Source: Dipodascopsis uninucleata var. uninucleata (taxonomy: Eukaryota > Ascomycota > Lipomycetes > Lipomycetales > Lipomycetaceae). Taken from it: DNA of 64,000 bases. The notes under the pieces are model-generated. The model searched no databases. It was not told the origin of the DNA and saw only the letters and a list, made by a program, of their open reading frames with translations. The first letter of the stretch is position 1. Every line of letters begins with the position of its first letter. Positions 44,179 to 55,406 of this stretch are shown piece by piece. The stretch lies in the NCBI GenBank assembly GCA_030568195.1, contig JAJLTO010000008.1, forward strand, positions 620,001 to 684,000. The letters are read 5' to 3'. The position numbers and the translations under genes are program-made.

Positions 44179-44515
44179 TTGACCTACAGACTTATTATTA
44201 AGAACTGAATAGACGAGTGCATGAACGCTATAAAATATTACAGAATTTATGTCGAATATCGAGTTTCAGGTCTGGCGTTAGGCACCTAATTATTAGGATC
44301 ATAAGTGCCCTGACTAGAGAGCCTTGCGGTAATTCAGAATCTCAGCTCCGGATGATCGACCTCAACTCCGAAGTCCTATGAATTCTTTGTAACAGTAGCA
44401 TACGCCTTGAAATTTATAAATAAATGCTTGCCCTCTTCCTTTTTCGTTTATAAAAATATCTATCCTGCATTCTTAGGACTGCAATCTCTCTCAATCAATA
44501 ATCAGCTAGTATCTC
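44179..44515. promoter_or_regulatory. Divergent promoter, isochorismatase-like / DHA1 transporter
   Basis: 337 bp between two divergent genes. It contains a TATAAATA about 100 bp before the transporter ATG and no coding sequence. Shared control of both genes is plausible. Confidence 0.55.
44415..44422 (+). promoter_or_regulatory. TATA box of DHA1 transporter
   Basis: TATAAATA about 100 bp upstream of the transporter ATG, at a normal yeast spacing. Confidence 0.5.
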
Positions 44516-46117
44516 ATGTCTGCAGAAGATCGGAATGAACAGACACAGAGTACTTCATTATCGAAATCACCATCCGCCATTGCAGTTACGCCCTTCAGTA
44601 TCTTTGACAATAGACAAAAAAACTTAATAATCCTCATTGCTTCCATTGCTGCAACTTGTGAGTATAGAATAGATCGCAATAACCTATGTTTGACTCGCTA
44701 ATGTGTATTAGTCTCCGGTTTCGCATCCAATATCTACTTTCCTGCTCTACCGACTATTGCAAATGATCTGAATGTATCGCTAGAGCTAGTAAATCTTACA
44801 GTTACCTCATATCTCATTTTCCAAGGCATTGCTCCTAGCATATGGGGCCCACTGTCCGACGTGAAAGGACGTCGAGTTGCATACACTGTCACTTTTTTAG
44901 TATTTTTAGGCGCTTGTGTTGGCTTAGCACAGACAGAGAACTACGCCACTTTGATCATTCTCAGATGCGTCCAAAGCTCGGGTAGTGCAAGCACAATCGC
45001 TATAGGATCTGGCGTAATCAGTGATATTACCACTCGTGCTGAGCGAGGAGGTTTCATGGGAATTTTTCAGGCAGGTTTACTCGTGCCTGTGGCTGTGGGA
45101 CCGGTGGTCGGAGGTGCTTTAGCTGGATCTTTAGGATGGAGGGCGATCTTCTGGTTCTTGACCATCTATAGTGCTGCCTTTCTTGTTGCCTTGCTTCTTT
45201 TACTGCCTGAGACGCTTCGATCGGTGGTCGCAAATGGGAGCCGGGTGCCATCCAATATATTTTTCAGATATCCATTGAATGTCTACCAGAAGCTCACTAA
45301 AGTCCAATGGGAACCCAAATCTATGCCGCTAAATCCTTCGAGTCCTAAGAGCATCGACATCACTGGACCATTCCGTATTCTTATAAGCAAACACGTCGCT
45401 CCCATCATTATATTTCTCGCTGTATATTATGCTGTATGGCAAATGAGTATCACTGCAATGTCTAGTCTCTTCAAAGCCCGCTATGGCCTTGGTGAGATCC
45501 AAATTGGTCTTACATTTATAGCCAACGGTGTAGGCTCAATGATTGGGACTCTGATTACTGGCAAAATCCTTGATGCGGACTACCAGCGCGTCAAAGCGAA
45601 GCACGAGTCTCAAATATCTTTCGTGAATGCCGAAGATAGTAACGGTCTCACTGTTGTCACTACCAATGAAAACAGCCACTTTCCAATAGAGAAAGCGCGG
45701 CTCCGACTAATTCCTTTATTTTCTTGTTTTCAATGCCTGTCTCTAATTGTCTTTGGCTGGACAATCCAATATCCTGACCACGTCCATATTGCAGTTCCTA
45801 TCGTGTCAACCTTCATTACAGGATGGACCGCTGTCTCCATGCAGTCGGTTATTATGACCTATCTTGTTGACATCTTTCCCGATAGAAGTGCTGCTGCGAG
45901 TGCTAGTCTCAATCTAGCCAGATGCTTGTTCGCTGCTGGTGGTACGAGTATCGTGACGCTGATGATAGACGGTGTTGGGGTTGGGCTAACATTTACCATA
46001 TGCGTTGCTGTGCAACTTTTGGCGCTGGTCGGTCCTCTTATACAGTTGAAATTCGCGAATACATGGAGAAATGAGGCAGAAAAACACAAGGCACAAACCG
46101 CGGAGCCTAAGGAGTGA
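44516..46117 (+). CDS. MFS drug:H+ antiporter, DHA1 family (QDR-like)
   Basis: Plasma-membrane multidrug exporter driven by the proton gradient. Exons 44516-44657 and 44712-46117 give 515 residues; the 54-bp intron has a GTGAGT donor and joins SIAAT to FSGFASNIYFPALP. A polar N-terminus is followed by about 12 hydrophobic helices. Family motifs seen are NIYFPALPTIA in TM1, the MFS loop GPLSDVKGRR (motif A), ILRCVQSSGSA (motif B area) and the TM5 antiporter motif GPVVGGALAG (motif C). A central cytoplasmic loop has about 60 residues. The ending TWRNEAEKHKAQ is soluble. It is divergent from the isochorismatase-like gene. Confidence 0.92.
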
Positions 46118-47117
46118 TGGCTGTTTAGGACTACCGACTGTTATCGCTCCAGCAAAATATCTAGCGACATTGTTATCATATACGATCCTTTCCCACTGAT
46201 ACAGCTTCAATTTTCACCATTATCCCATCCCCTCTTCGCTGGCGCTTTATGAGGTGACGCGAAGCCATACTAATCATTCAGAAGTCGCTAGGATCAGCCA
46301 ATGCAGCAATAAGACGAAAAGAGTATCATTTTAATCAAAATCTGGAATATGTATGCACTGCTACTATATATAGCGAGAGACAGAATACATTACTATCAAT
46401 ATATAGAAGATATTCAATGAGGACTTGACTCTTCGTCGAACACTAGTCGTATCCCACCACCTGAGCCGCACAAACGCATAATAGACTGCAATGACGTAGA
46501 AGAATAGGGCAATGTGAATTATTAAGCACTATTAATTTAATTAGTAATCGTATAAACGATATTAAAGATATATTAATGACTGACTGATTGTTTAAGCTAC
46601 GACTGTTCGTGGCATGATATGACGAGAAGTGCTTCTAGTGGTTTGCTGATATGTATTGCTCGTAAATATTCCTACTGTTCGACGGTATTAATCACAAATA
46701 TTGCTAGCACTTGCCACTAGGTTTGTGCTAATTACTATACAATTTCTGGCTTTCTATAGCGCTGTATTTTAGCTATTACTTCTATTTACTACTTGTACTG
46801 TTCATGATTTTATATACCAATTTTTATTACTACTATTACTACTGTGCTGCTTGCCTGATATTTTATTTATTAATTTCAAATTTTTTGTTTATTTATTTTT
46901 TTTTTAATTATTTTCAGTTATTATCTAGTGGTATTAGTATTATATCAATTATTCTAGGAATACCAAAATTTTATAGTCCTTTAATGCTAATTACGAAACA
47001 AGGCAGCTGGCAAAACATAATAGTTTACCATCACGGCAAAGAAAAACCAATGTAACATCTAGTTACAGTGGCTCCATCTGTTCACCATAAGTATTATGAA
47101 TAATATGAAGCTCTTAC
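46118..47117. other. Intergenic between convergent transporter genes
   Basis: About 1 kb between the DHA1 transporter (plus) and the PDR ABC transporter (minus), strongly A+T-rich near 46.5-46.9 kb. An 83-codon plus-strand frame there is Tyr/Phe/Ile-rich low-complexity sequence and is not believed. It should hold both 3' UTRs. Confidence 0.6.
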
Positions 47118-50100
47118 TTACTTGAAGAGTTTCTTAAAGGAGCGAATGAGTCTTCCAGGTCGAATCCAGGTACACTCTCGTGCGAAGTAATAAGACGCAT
47201 AGCATAACACGACATTTAAGAAGATAAATGCGATGCTAACCCCAAGGTCACGCCATCTGGTGCTGTAACTGAAACCAATGGAAGTTAAGAAGTCGTCGCC
47301 AGTGGCATACTGACAATACTTGCAACTCTCAGTAGCCTCAGGGTTCAAGAGAACACCAAGAGTGCTATTGTGCACCCACTCGCCAGCATACTGATTGCAT
47401 GTCATGCCAGTTGGCGGATTGAAAACAGCAAGCTCAGTATCTGCACAGTTAATCTCAACACCATGAATTGCGGTACTGAATAATCCACGGATCATCCAAG
47501 AAAGAGGATTGATCCAGTAAATGAAATACTTATAAAACCCGTTCATCTGTGTATATGGAATAGATATACCAATAGTCAAATGTGAAGAAACGAAAAACAG
47601 CGGATTAATAACACCTACAGCATTCATAGAAGGTACGAAGCCACCCATAAAAATACCGATATGACCATTCCATAGAAACAAAATAAGAATCATAAAGAAT
47701 CCATACCCAGCAGCAGAAGAATTTGTCGGAAGATTTGTCATATACCAGAATGTCGGGTAGAACAAAACAGCGCCGATAATCAGGTAAGGAATAATGCACA
47801 AAATGTACGCAGTAACTAAAGCGACCCATGAAAATATCTTGGCTCTTCGCTCACGAAGCTCATACAAATCTCGTGCATTAATGAAGTGGATCTCATACGA
47901 ATTGATCACTGGAATGGTGGCAAGCAAGATGAAGTATACAGCAAATCCACGATCTTGCGCTTCAACAATGGAATTTCCAAGGTCAAAAAATAGAATACCA
48001 CCAGTGATACCAGTGAACAGAGCTGCAAACAGGAACGAATAGCCTAACGATGGAGTTCTCCACATTGTAAGCCAGTGGCGCATAGTAACAGCCTTTATCT
48101 GTTCAAAAATAGGCGCTGCATATTCTGCATCACTGTCAGCACCCTCGCGAATTGGTGGAGGATTTTGCTTCCATTCTTCTTCTAAAATGTCGATTTCACG
48201 TCGTCGTTGCATAATCTCATCTGACTCTCGCCAGACTTGTGGCCAGTTAACTGTTGATCTCCGTGTAGCACCCGCTCCAGTAGCTTCAAGAATATATTCA
48301 GCTGGATTGTCACCTGGCCGCGGTGGCTTAGCATGTCTCGAGATATAGCCAACGATGACACTACCATTTTCACCAATCGGACCGAAGTACACAGTTTTAC
48401 CACCTCGTCCCAAAAGTAAGATGTTATCAAACTTCGAAAACAGAACAGCAGAAGGTTGATGAATTGTACAAATAATACCAATTCCAGATTGTAAAGCAAG
48501 CCTGCGTAAAAATGTGATAATCGAGAATGAACCTTCGGAATCTAAGCCTGAAGTAGGTTCATCCAGAAACAGAATAGACGGTCTCGCAGCTAGCTCGACA
48601 CCAATTGTAACTCGCTTACGTTCTTCAACAGATAAACCAAATCCAACATCATCGATAATAGCATCTGCAATTCCTCTAAGATCAAGAAGATCTATAATTT
48701 CTTCTACAAAGGAGTATTTATCTTCCAAAGTAACGCTAGCTGGCTGTCGCAGTCTGGCAGAGAATCGCAGAGCTTCTCTGATGGTCTGCTTTGGCTCATG
48801 TAAGTCTTTCTGTTCTACAAATCCAGTAGTACGCTGAAACGCCTTGTCCAATGGTCCACCATTTAGTTTAAAGTCACCGGTCACGACCCCAACTGACATT
48901 CGTTGAGAAATAGTGTTTAACAAAGTCGTCTTTCCTGCACCAGACGATCCCATAAGAGCTAATAGCTTTCCAGGTGCCGCAAAGCCTTCGACGTGATCTA
49001 AGAGTAGTTTGTCGCCATCAGAAGTAGGCACAGTATATGTGATATCTCTGAAAGTGAACAAAGAGCCACGAACGGAAGAATCTTTTGTTACCTCATCAGA
49101 ACCGTCAGAACTATTTCCTTTTTTATCAAGCTCAGCGCATTTTAACCTGCTGTCGATCTCCTGAGTGGGAGGCTTAGTAAAGTATTTGGTTTGAGCAGAT
49201 GATGAATTATGGTTGACAATCTCTGAGAATATCATCTGGAAGGACACAAAGAAGACGAAGAATCCTAGAATAATACCAAAGTTACGCCATAAGTGGACAT
49301 ACCAGAAATCCAATTGAGCAGCAAGATAGTCCTCTCCTGAAACATAGCTTCTTCCGGTGACAGCACCAGGAACAGCGCACGCTTGATTTTCAAGCGATGC
49401 ACCTTCAATGTCAGGAACTAAAGTATCGCATTTCATTTCTCGACCATGAAATTCATTAACTAAAATACTTTCGAAACTGTACAAAACTGGATCACAATAG
49501 TAAAACCATCTAAACCACCATTGCATGTTACTAGCTGGTCTAACATATCCCGCCCAAAAGTAGATACAATTCAGAACAATGGCACAGTATCTCAGACAAG
49601 AGTCAACGTTGCCACAAAAAACTGCAAATGCCCTGTAGAAGGCCATCATCATGAACGTATTCAACTCTACAAACAAAAAACACACAAAGAACGCACCAGC
49701 AGTACGATGAGCATTCACCATGAGATAAACTATCACGAAAAACAATGCCACTTGAGAGAATATAATAGGAAAGTCTGCAACCGTCTTAGCTAGAATATAA
49801 GCTGACTTTCGAAACATACCAAAACCAACATGTTTCGAGAGTAAAGGACGCTCAGAAATCGACTCTGCAGCAGCAACTTGTAAAATCCACGAAGTAAAAC
49901 ACATGATGAAGAAGAGAATACCGCCACGTGCATATGCACCAGATGTATTCAAATTGAGGTTGAAGAAAAGAGAGCCAAAAGTAAATGCCACTACAATAGC
50001 ATTGATCACCTTAACTTTCAGTAATGCCTGGTCCTGCCACTGTAATTGCAGATCACGAACGACAATTTCCTTCACTTGCTTGAAAAATGATACCATGTAC

Positions 50101-51590
50101 GGAGAAGAGCGCCCAACAGTCTTAGACTTTTGTAATTGAACAGCCTGATGAAATTGGGCCACAGTTTCATGACCAGTATTCGCCAATTCAGTCTCGTACG
50201 ATTCAACATCTGCTAAGGTCTGGGTATAGAACTTGGATGCCTTATAGGCAGCCTCCAAGTCTTCGGGTGTCTGCGGCGCCCGGCCTTCCCAGCCAGTCCT
50301 GATCTTGCGCTCTGCAGGATGAGTAATCGAGGTCAAGAAATCCGCAGTAGTCATGAGCCGTTCTCGCTCGAAACCTAAACTTTCGAAATAAGCAGAGGCT
50401 TCTGACGCTGGACCAAAGAAAATTTGACGACCACTATCGATGAGACAAACTTTGTCAAACTCTTCATAAAGACTCTCACCAGCCTGATAGAGAGTAACAA
50501 TAGTAGTACAATATGTCAGATTTGTAAGAATTCTGAGGGATCTAATGTAGTCGACAGCAGTAGAGGAATCAAGACCTCGAGTAGAGTTGTCAAAAGCAAC
50601 AATTGCAGCTCTGTTGGCCAGTACCTCGGCAATAGAAACTCGCTTCTTTTCTCCACCAGATACGCCAGAGACCAACGTGTTCATAGTATGAGAAATACCA
50701 AACATTTTTCCATAAAGATCAACTAGCTTGTTTACAAAGTCTTTGCTACTCTCGCCCATGGCACGAACCCTAGGCGTCTTCAGACTCAGCGCAAACTTCA
50801 ATGTCTGTTTAACAGTAAGTGTTGAAATATGACGATCATCCTCCTCATTAAAAACTATTTCTCCCCTATATTTCTTCTTGGCAGTAATATGGTCTATGCC
50901 GTCATACAAAACTTCACCGTCAACAGACGCGTAACCTTCGCGCTGGTTTGTAAGCACTTTTAGGAGAGTCGTGGTTCCCGAGCCAGGCGATCCAAGCACG
51001 AGAAGCATTTCGCCCGAACGGACTAAACCATTAAAGTCATACAAAATTGTACGTATTGGCACTTCTGGTCGTAAACTGGGAATTTTACTCTTAACCCACT
51101 TAATTAGACTACCACCGACACCATCGACGACGGCATCCCAGACATTGGGAACAATGTTGGCACCAGAGTCGACACCGATGACAGAGAGATTCTTGAAACA
51201 GACACCAATCTTCTTTAAACCAATGCCGCTCTGTGCACTCTTCTCAGTATCGTTCTTGATCCACTCAGCGAGATTGAAACCTTCAGTTTCTTGTTCAGTC
51301 TTGTCTTCGAAGCCAATGCTCTGCTCGTCATCTGCAGCAGAAGCTCGAGATCGAATATTCTGAACCTGAGACAACCTTGACAGCTCGCGCGTGAGCTCCT
51401 GGAACTCATACTCGGCTTGTTCAATTTCCACGCCATCACCGCGGATATCCTCTCCCCAGCGGCCGCGCTCCTGATCAGTGATCACGACCTCGCTGGTAGG
51501 TTGCTCAATTTTCTCCATTTTTGCTGCTGACTGATTTGACAGTTTCGCAGAACCAGTGGTACTCTTGGAGGCACTGTCAGACACTGTCAA
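47118..51590 (-). CDS. PDR-type (ABCG) full-size ABC multidrug transporter
   Basis: ATP-driven exporter of the plasma membrane, 1490 residues, one exon, arranged NBD1-TMD1-NBD2-TMD2. NBD1 has a degenerate Walker A, GSPGSGTTT near residue 200, lacking the usual Lys as in other PDR proteins, signature VSGGEKKRVSIAE and Walker B FDNSTRGLD. NBD2 has a canonical Walker A GSSGAGKTT near 877 and Walker B LFLDEPTSGLDSE, but its signature is replaced by LSVEERKRVTIGVE. That pattern of complementary defects is normal for the subfamily. Each TMD has about six helices with a Cys-containing extracellular loop before the last helix (NCADTELAVFNPPTGMTC in TMD2). The 2-kb upstream region shows no obvious PDRE (TCCGCGGA). 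Confidence 0.95.
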   Translation of the reverse strand: MTVSDSASKSTTGSAKLSNQSAAKMEKIEQPTSEVVITDQERGRWGEDIRGDGVEIEQAEYEFQELTRELSRLSQVQNIRSRASAADDEQSIGFEDKTEQETEGFNLAEWIKNDTEKSAQSGIGLKKIGVCFKNLSVIGVDSGANIVPNVWDAVVDGVGGSLIKWVKSKIPSLRPEVPIRTILYDFNGLVRSGEMLLVLGSPGSGTTTLLKVLTNQREGYASVDGEVLYDGIDHITAKKKYRGEIVFNEEDDRHISTLTVKQTLKFALSLKTPRVRAMGESSKDFVNKLVDLYGKMFGISHTMNTLVSGVSGGEKKRVSIAEVLANRAAIVAFDNSTRGLDSSTAVDYIRSLRILTNLTYCTTIVTLYQAGESLYEEFDKVCLIDSGRQIFFGPASEASAYFESLGFERERLMTTADFLTSITHPAERKIRTGWEGRAPQTPEDLEAAYKASKFYTQTLADVESYETELANTGHETVAQFHQAVQLQKSKTVGRSSPYMVSFFKQVKEIVVRDLQLQWQDQALLKVKVINAIVVAFTFGSLFFNLNLNTSGAYARGGILFFIMCFTSWILQVAAAESISERPLLSKHVGFGMFRKSAYILAKTVADFPIIFSQVALFFVIVYLMVNAHRTAGAFFVCFLFVELNTFMMMAFYRAFAVFCGNVDSCLRYCAIVLNCIYFWAGYVRPASNMQWWFRWFYYCDPVLYSFESILVNEFHGREMKCDTLVPDIEGASLENQACAVPGAVTGRSYVSGEDYLAAQLDFWYVHLWRNFGIILGFFVFFVSFQMIFSEIVNHNSSSAQTKYFTKPPTQEIDSRLKCAELDKKGNSSDGSDEVTKDSSVRGSLFTFRDITYTVPTSDGDKLLLDHVEGFAAPGKLLALMGSSGAGKTTLLNTISQRMSVGVVTGDFKLNGGPLDKAFQRTTGFVEQKDLHEPKQTIREALRFSARLRQPASVTLEDKYSFVEEIIDLLDLRGIADAIIDDVGFGLSVEERKRVTIGVELAARPSILFLDEPTSGLDSEGSFSIITFLRRLALQSGIGIICTIHQPSAVLFSKFDNILLLGRGGKTVYFGPIGENGSVIVGYISRHAKPPRPGDNPAEYILEATGAGATRRSTVNWPQVWRESDEIMQRRREIDILEEEWKQNPPPIREGADSDAEYAAPIFEQIKAVTMRHWLTMWRTPSLGYSFLFAALFTGITGGILFFDLGNSIVEAQDRGFAVYFILLATIPVINSYEIHFINARDLYELRERRAKIFSWVALVTAYILCIIPYLIIGAVLFYPTFWYMTNLPTNSSAAGYGFFMILILFLWNGHIGIFMGGFVPSMNAVGVINPLFFVSSHLTIGISIPYTQMNGFYKYFIYWINPLSWMIRGLFSTAIHGVEINCADTELAVFNPPTGMTCNQYAGEWVHNSTLGVLLNPEATESCKYCQYATGDDFLTSIGFSYSTRWRDLGVSIAFIFLNVVLCYASYYFARECTWIRPGRLIRSFKKLFK

Positions 51591-53638
51591 GTCCGTATTA
51601 TTCAGAAGGAGTGGTCAGCAGCAACAGGCAGCGAGGATAGATAGCTTGTGCCGCAGGACTGGAGCTGAGAGAGGAAGTTTGTAAAGACGCTGGTAAGAAG
51701 TTGAGACGCCGAGTATAGAAGCTGATTGTGTTGCGACTCTCCCGGTGGACGTGGTAGCTATACCTTGTGCACAGCAGATTCGCGAGAAGAGAGCTGCAGA
51801 GAGTCAATTCTTTCTACTAGTTCCGTCCTATGGGCGAAGAGCAGCGTAGCCGGTAGAACAGCAGCGTGTTTGCAGAGATAAAACAGAAATACGACCGAGA
51901 AAATTTAAGTGGTCGACTCGAGTTAAAAAAAAAAGAAAAATCAGAATTAGACTGAGATGGAAAAAAACAACAAGCGATTAGCGCCAAGTAGAGTGCTGTT
52001 ACGCATATACTAGGTAAAGTTTAAGATAAGAGACTGGCGAACAGATGTATAAGCGGTGGAGTAAATCTCACGTTTTCTCTTGGTTGGGACGGTGAAAACC
52101 GCGTGTATATCTACAGAAAGACCTGTTCACCTCTTGTGTTGAAAACCAACTAGGCGCGAGATGCCCAGCGGCAGGCGGCCAGCCTTTATATATGTGTGCG
52201 GGTCCAGGGAAGAATGCTGTCGAAATCGCAAACTGAATTTCACCGCATCTCACACTTTCCCTAACAGTATGCATTGTTCCACAGATTGATTAATCATTCT
52301 ACGCTAGTTTAAGCTTTTGATTAAGTCTTTGTCTCGGATTAGTAATAAGCTGTTCCTAATCGCTTGCCAAATAGACAGCTTGGGACATTATATAAGCTCC
52401 GGAACTTCAGAACCCCGGCAACGTACGTCCTGATGGCCGGCCAGGTTGGCGGACGATGCAGCAAGGATCTGACCATGGCGGCAGTGTTTGTACTGGCGGA
52501 TTACAGATGTGGCTAGCTGGAAGGAATGGCGGGAATGGAGCGCGGAAATGTGTGCGGAAGCACCACCACGATAGGAAAGTAATCCTGAGAGCGACAGCGA
52601 TAGCACGATCAGAATGGGAGGTGCAGCTGATTCCGCGCTGCTGATCGTGCTGCGTATCTAAGTGCTCTAGGCCATGGTCACAAGCGCAGTAAGGTGTAAA
52701 GGAGGGGAAATTGCGAGCTGGAGAATACGTGATAGAAGCTGTGTCAGAGAGAGCATCTGCATGTCTACATTGGGAAGCAAATATCAGCTTACATATCTAT
52801 ACTGCAGATATATAAGCAGTTAGGGCTGCCATGCTTAGCTTGCAGAGTTCGGACATATTGAAGTAAAACGGACTACGCGAACCTTCATTCGACCTGTGGG
52901 CTAGATATAGTGCGATATGTGGCAAGCCTTCAAGCCCTCAACCGCCCTACATGGCGAAAGCCCTAGAATGCCGAATACCCGTGCCCTGCCGTAGTAGTGC
53001 CACTGCTGTGAGAGTTTTGGCACTTGCGTTTCCTCCATACAGGGCGCTACGACGAGCAGCGCCCTCGTATCTGGGCTGTGTGCTGGGCTGTGTGCTCGTA
53101 TGCGTGCTCGTATGCGTGGCCCATTGCAGGGCATAGACCTAGATAGCGGAATGTGCCCAGATGTGCCGGCGCAATACGAGCTCATATTTCAGCACGCATG
53201 GCTAGGATGACATAATGCATTACGTGTGACAGCGCGCTGCGTGCTCGTATCGCTGTGATAGCTAGCCGGAGTGAGCGGAGTTTATTTGGTTCTGAGATGT
53301 CCAGGACACCTCTTGAGAGCATTTTAGTTCTCTATTTCAGGTTCTCTACGCGTGGAAAGCTTCACGTATCTAGCCTGTCGGAGTCTACCCCGTGTCAGGC
53401 AATACTGAGGTACCAATTATAGTTGGAACTATTCATTCAGTCACACTGCACTTACAAACATGTCGTACTAGAGCTTGCGGGCCTAAATACTAGACAACCG
53501 CGCTACGTCAGAATACAGGTCGTCAACGCCGAATGTGCGCAGCGCAGTCAGATGAAACGTGTAGATATATTAATAATCAGTTTTCTGTAATACTAAGCAG
53601 GGCTCTGGCTCCGCGGCGACAAGCAGGAGCACATGCGC
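51591..53638. promoter_or_regulatory. Upstream region of the ABC transporter
   Basis: About 2 kb between two minus-strand genes, so it should hold the ABC transporter promoter and the 3' UTR of dehydratase 1. No coding sequence is supported. It contains a 12-bp tandem array and several CTCGTAT motifs near 53.1-53.25 kb, listed separately. Confidence 0.55.
53071..53118. repeat. Compound 12-bp tandem repeat (2 + 2 units)
   Basis: Two exact copies of CTGGGCTGTGTG followed immediately by two exact copies of CTCGTATGCGTG, 48 bp in all. The two unit types differ in the middle but share the CT start and GTG end. Further CTCGTAT copies lie at 53064 and 53244 and an inverted one at 53174. Confidence 0.85.
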
Positions 53639-54793
53639 CTACCACTCTCTGATGCCACCGTCGGGGCCGAAAAACACGCCGGACCGCCAAGATGCTGCAC
53701 CTTGCGAGAGCTCGCGCACTCTTGCTTCGTCTACTTGGATGCCTAGCCCAGGCCCATCGTGCACGCTGACATGGCCGTCATGCACGTCGAAGACAGAAGA
53801 GTCTGCTACGTAGGTGTTGATGTCGTAGCCGCCAGCTTCAATGTTGTAGTGGATGCCCAGCGACATCTCCTGTATCGTGTGGTTAGGAGTGCAGGCTGCG
53901 ATCTGCAGGCACGCTGCCAGCGCGATAGGTCCTAGCGGGCAGTGGGGGGCGATTGCAACGTCATAGGCTTCGCACATCGTCGCGATCTTCTTGAGTTCGG
54001 ATATGCCGCCTACATGTGCAATGTCGGGTTGCAGGATGTCCACGATCGTCGCTGGACTGAGAAACTTCTTCACGTCCCAGCGACTGTACAGGCGTTCGCC
54101 CAGCGCGATTGGCGCAGTGGTCAGTCCTGCGAGCTCTGCTATGCCCTCATAGTTCTCTGACAGCAGCGGCTCTTCGATGAACATTGGTCGAAGCGGCTCA
54201 AGCAGCTTAGCCAGCTGCTTGGCCATCGGCTTGTGGATTCGACCGTGGAAGTCCACGCCGACGTCCATCCCCAGTGCCTTGACGGTACGCACGCGGTCCG
54301 CTGCGGAGTCGAGGATGCTAGGGCTGTCCAGCCAGTTTACGTCTGCAGTAGCGTTCATTTTAACCGCCGAGAAGCCCTGTTCCTTTCGCGCAAGCGCCTG
54401 CAGCTGGACGTCGTCTGGACGATCTCCTCCTATCCATGCGTAGACCTTGACCTTATTGCGTACTTTTCCTCCTAGCAGCTCATATATCGGTAAATTCATC
54501 CTTCGAGCCTTCAAGTCCCACAGTGCGATGTCCAGGCCCGAGAGCGCTGATTGCATGACAGGGCCACCACGGTAGAAGGAATGGCGCCAGACGGCCTGCC
54601 AGATGTTCTCTATATCGTTTGCCTCGACACCTGTGAACCGAGCTTTGAATGCTTCTAGCATTCCTTCGACTGCCTCGCTGTTGCCTTCCAGTGATGCCTC
54701 GCCCCAGCCAGTCTCGCCCTCTTGATCCGTTATTTTGACAAATATCCAGCGGGGCGGCACACGAAAATACTCGATACTTTTGATCTTAGGCAT
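53639..54793 (-). CDS. D-galactonate-dehydratase-type enolase-superfamily enzyme 1
   Basis: Mg-dependent sugar-acid dehydratase of the mandelate racemase subgroup, 384 residues, one exon. It follows E. coli DgoD closely: IEYFRVPPRWIFVKI start, WGEASLEG, FYRGGPVMQSALSGLDIALW, then the active-site set D181 and H183 (DFHGR), E207 (FIEEP), E233 (LGERLYSR) and H284 (APHCPLGPIALAA), and an ending PDGGIREW. Expected reaction is dehydration of an aldonate to a 2-keto-3-deoxy acid. D-galactonate is the best guess; L-rhamnonate or another aldonate is possible because fungal substrates in this group are few. It is head to head with aldolase 2, which would use the product. Confidence 0.88.
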   Translation of the reverse strand: MPKIKSIEYFRVPPRWIFVKITDQEGETGWGEASLEGNSEAVEGMLEAFKARFTGVEANDIENIWQAVWRHSFYRGGPVMQSALSGLDIALWDLKARRMNLPIYELLGGKVRNKVKVYAWIGGDRPDDVQLQALARKEQGFSAVKMNATADVNWLDSPSILDSAADRVRTVKALGMDVGVDFHGRIHKPMAKQLAKLLEPLRPMFIEEPLLSENYEGIAELAGLTTAPIALGERLYSRWDVKKFLSPATIVDILQPDIAHVGGISELKKIATMCEAYDVAIAPHCPLGPIALAACLQIAACTPNHTIQEMSLGIHYNIEAGGYDINTYVADSSVFDVHDGHVSVHDGPGLGIQVDEARVRELSQGAASWRSGVFFGPDGGIREW

Positions 54794-54887
54794 TGTTGGC
54801 TGTTTCTACTCTTTAATAGCGACAACTGGCTACACCTATGCGTAGATGCTTAGCGTAATATTCTTGGCCTATATATTTACGTCTATG

Positions 54888-54909
54888 TATATATATATAT
54901 ATATATATA
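54888..54909. repeat. (TA)n microsatellite
   Basis: Eleven uninterrupted TA units. Confidence 0.9.
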
Positions 54910-54996
54910 CTTTTCGCCGATATGATTTGACTATCCGGTGTACAGTGTATATAGTGTGAAAGCGATGTCTACATACATATGTTGCGTACGTATGTA

Positions 54997-55014
54997 CATA
55001 TATATATATATATA
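54997..55014. repeat. (AT)n microsatellite
   Basis: About nine AT units, roughly 90 bp from the other TA run in the same promoter region. Confidence 0.9.
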
Positions 55015-55390
55015 CGCATACAGAGCATATACAGGAATATAGGCGCCTTGCTGCCTACTTACAGGCTTTTCTGTGGAGTCATATAGCTATGGGCTCCTGC
55101 ATTCTCGGAGAATGACACGAGAGTCCCGGAGACCATGGCGAGTTTGCCAACAAAGATAATGAGAAACCCGCACAACGAATAGTTTCCTTGGCTACGGGAT
55201 TTTTTGATCTCAACTCTCACCAGAACAGCAGCTCTTGTACCTCAGCCCATTCAGCTATTTTCTGCGAGTTTACCCCGCCCCGCTCATATCAAATATATTT
55301 CATGTCAAAATACAGTACTACGGCTACGTTGCCCTGAAGCACGGATAAAGTTCAACGCAAGTGTCTCCGAAACATAATGTTAAGCCGCAC

Positions 55391-55406
55391 GCGGATAAGT
55401 ATCCGC
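55391..55406. promoter_or_regulatory. GCGGATA-N2-TATCCGC palindrome (candidate Zn2Cys6 site)
   Basis: Perfect 7-bp arms around two bases, giving inverted triplets CGG-N8-CCG. It lies about 400 bp upstream of aldolase 2 and 600 bp upstream of dehydratase 1. Inverted CGG pairs are the classic target of Zn2Cys6 dimers, so this is a candidate operator for the local regulators. Inference only. Confidence 0.45.

Noticed and set aside
46804-47055. 83-codon Tyr/Phe/Ile-rich frame resembling a membrane peptide
   Set aside because: It follows from T-rich low-complexity DNA and shows no conserved pattern.
51591-53638. Search for PDRE (TCCGCGGA) sites upstream of the ABC transporter
   Set aside because: No perfect or one-mismatch PDRE with convincing placement was seen, so Pdr1/Pdr3-type control is not claimed.
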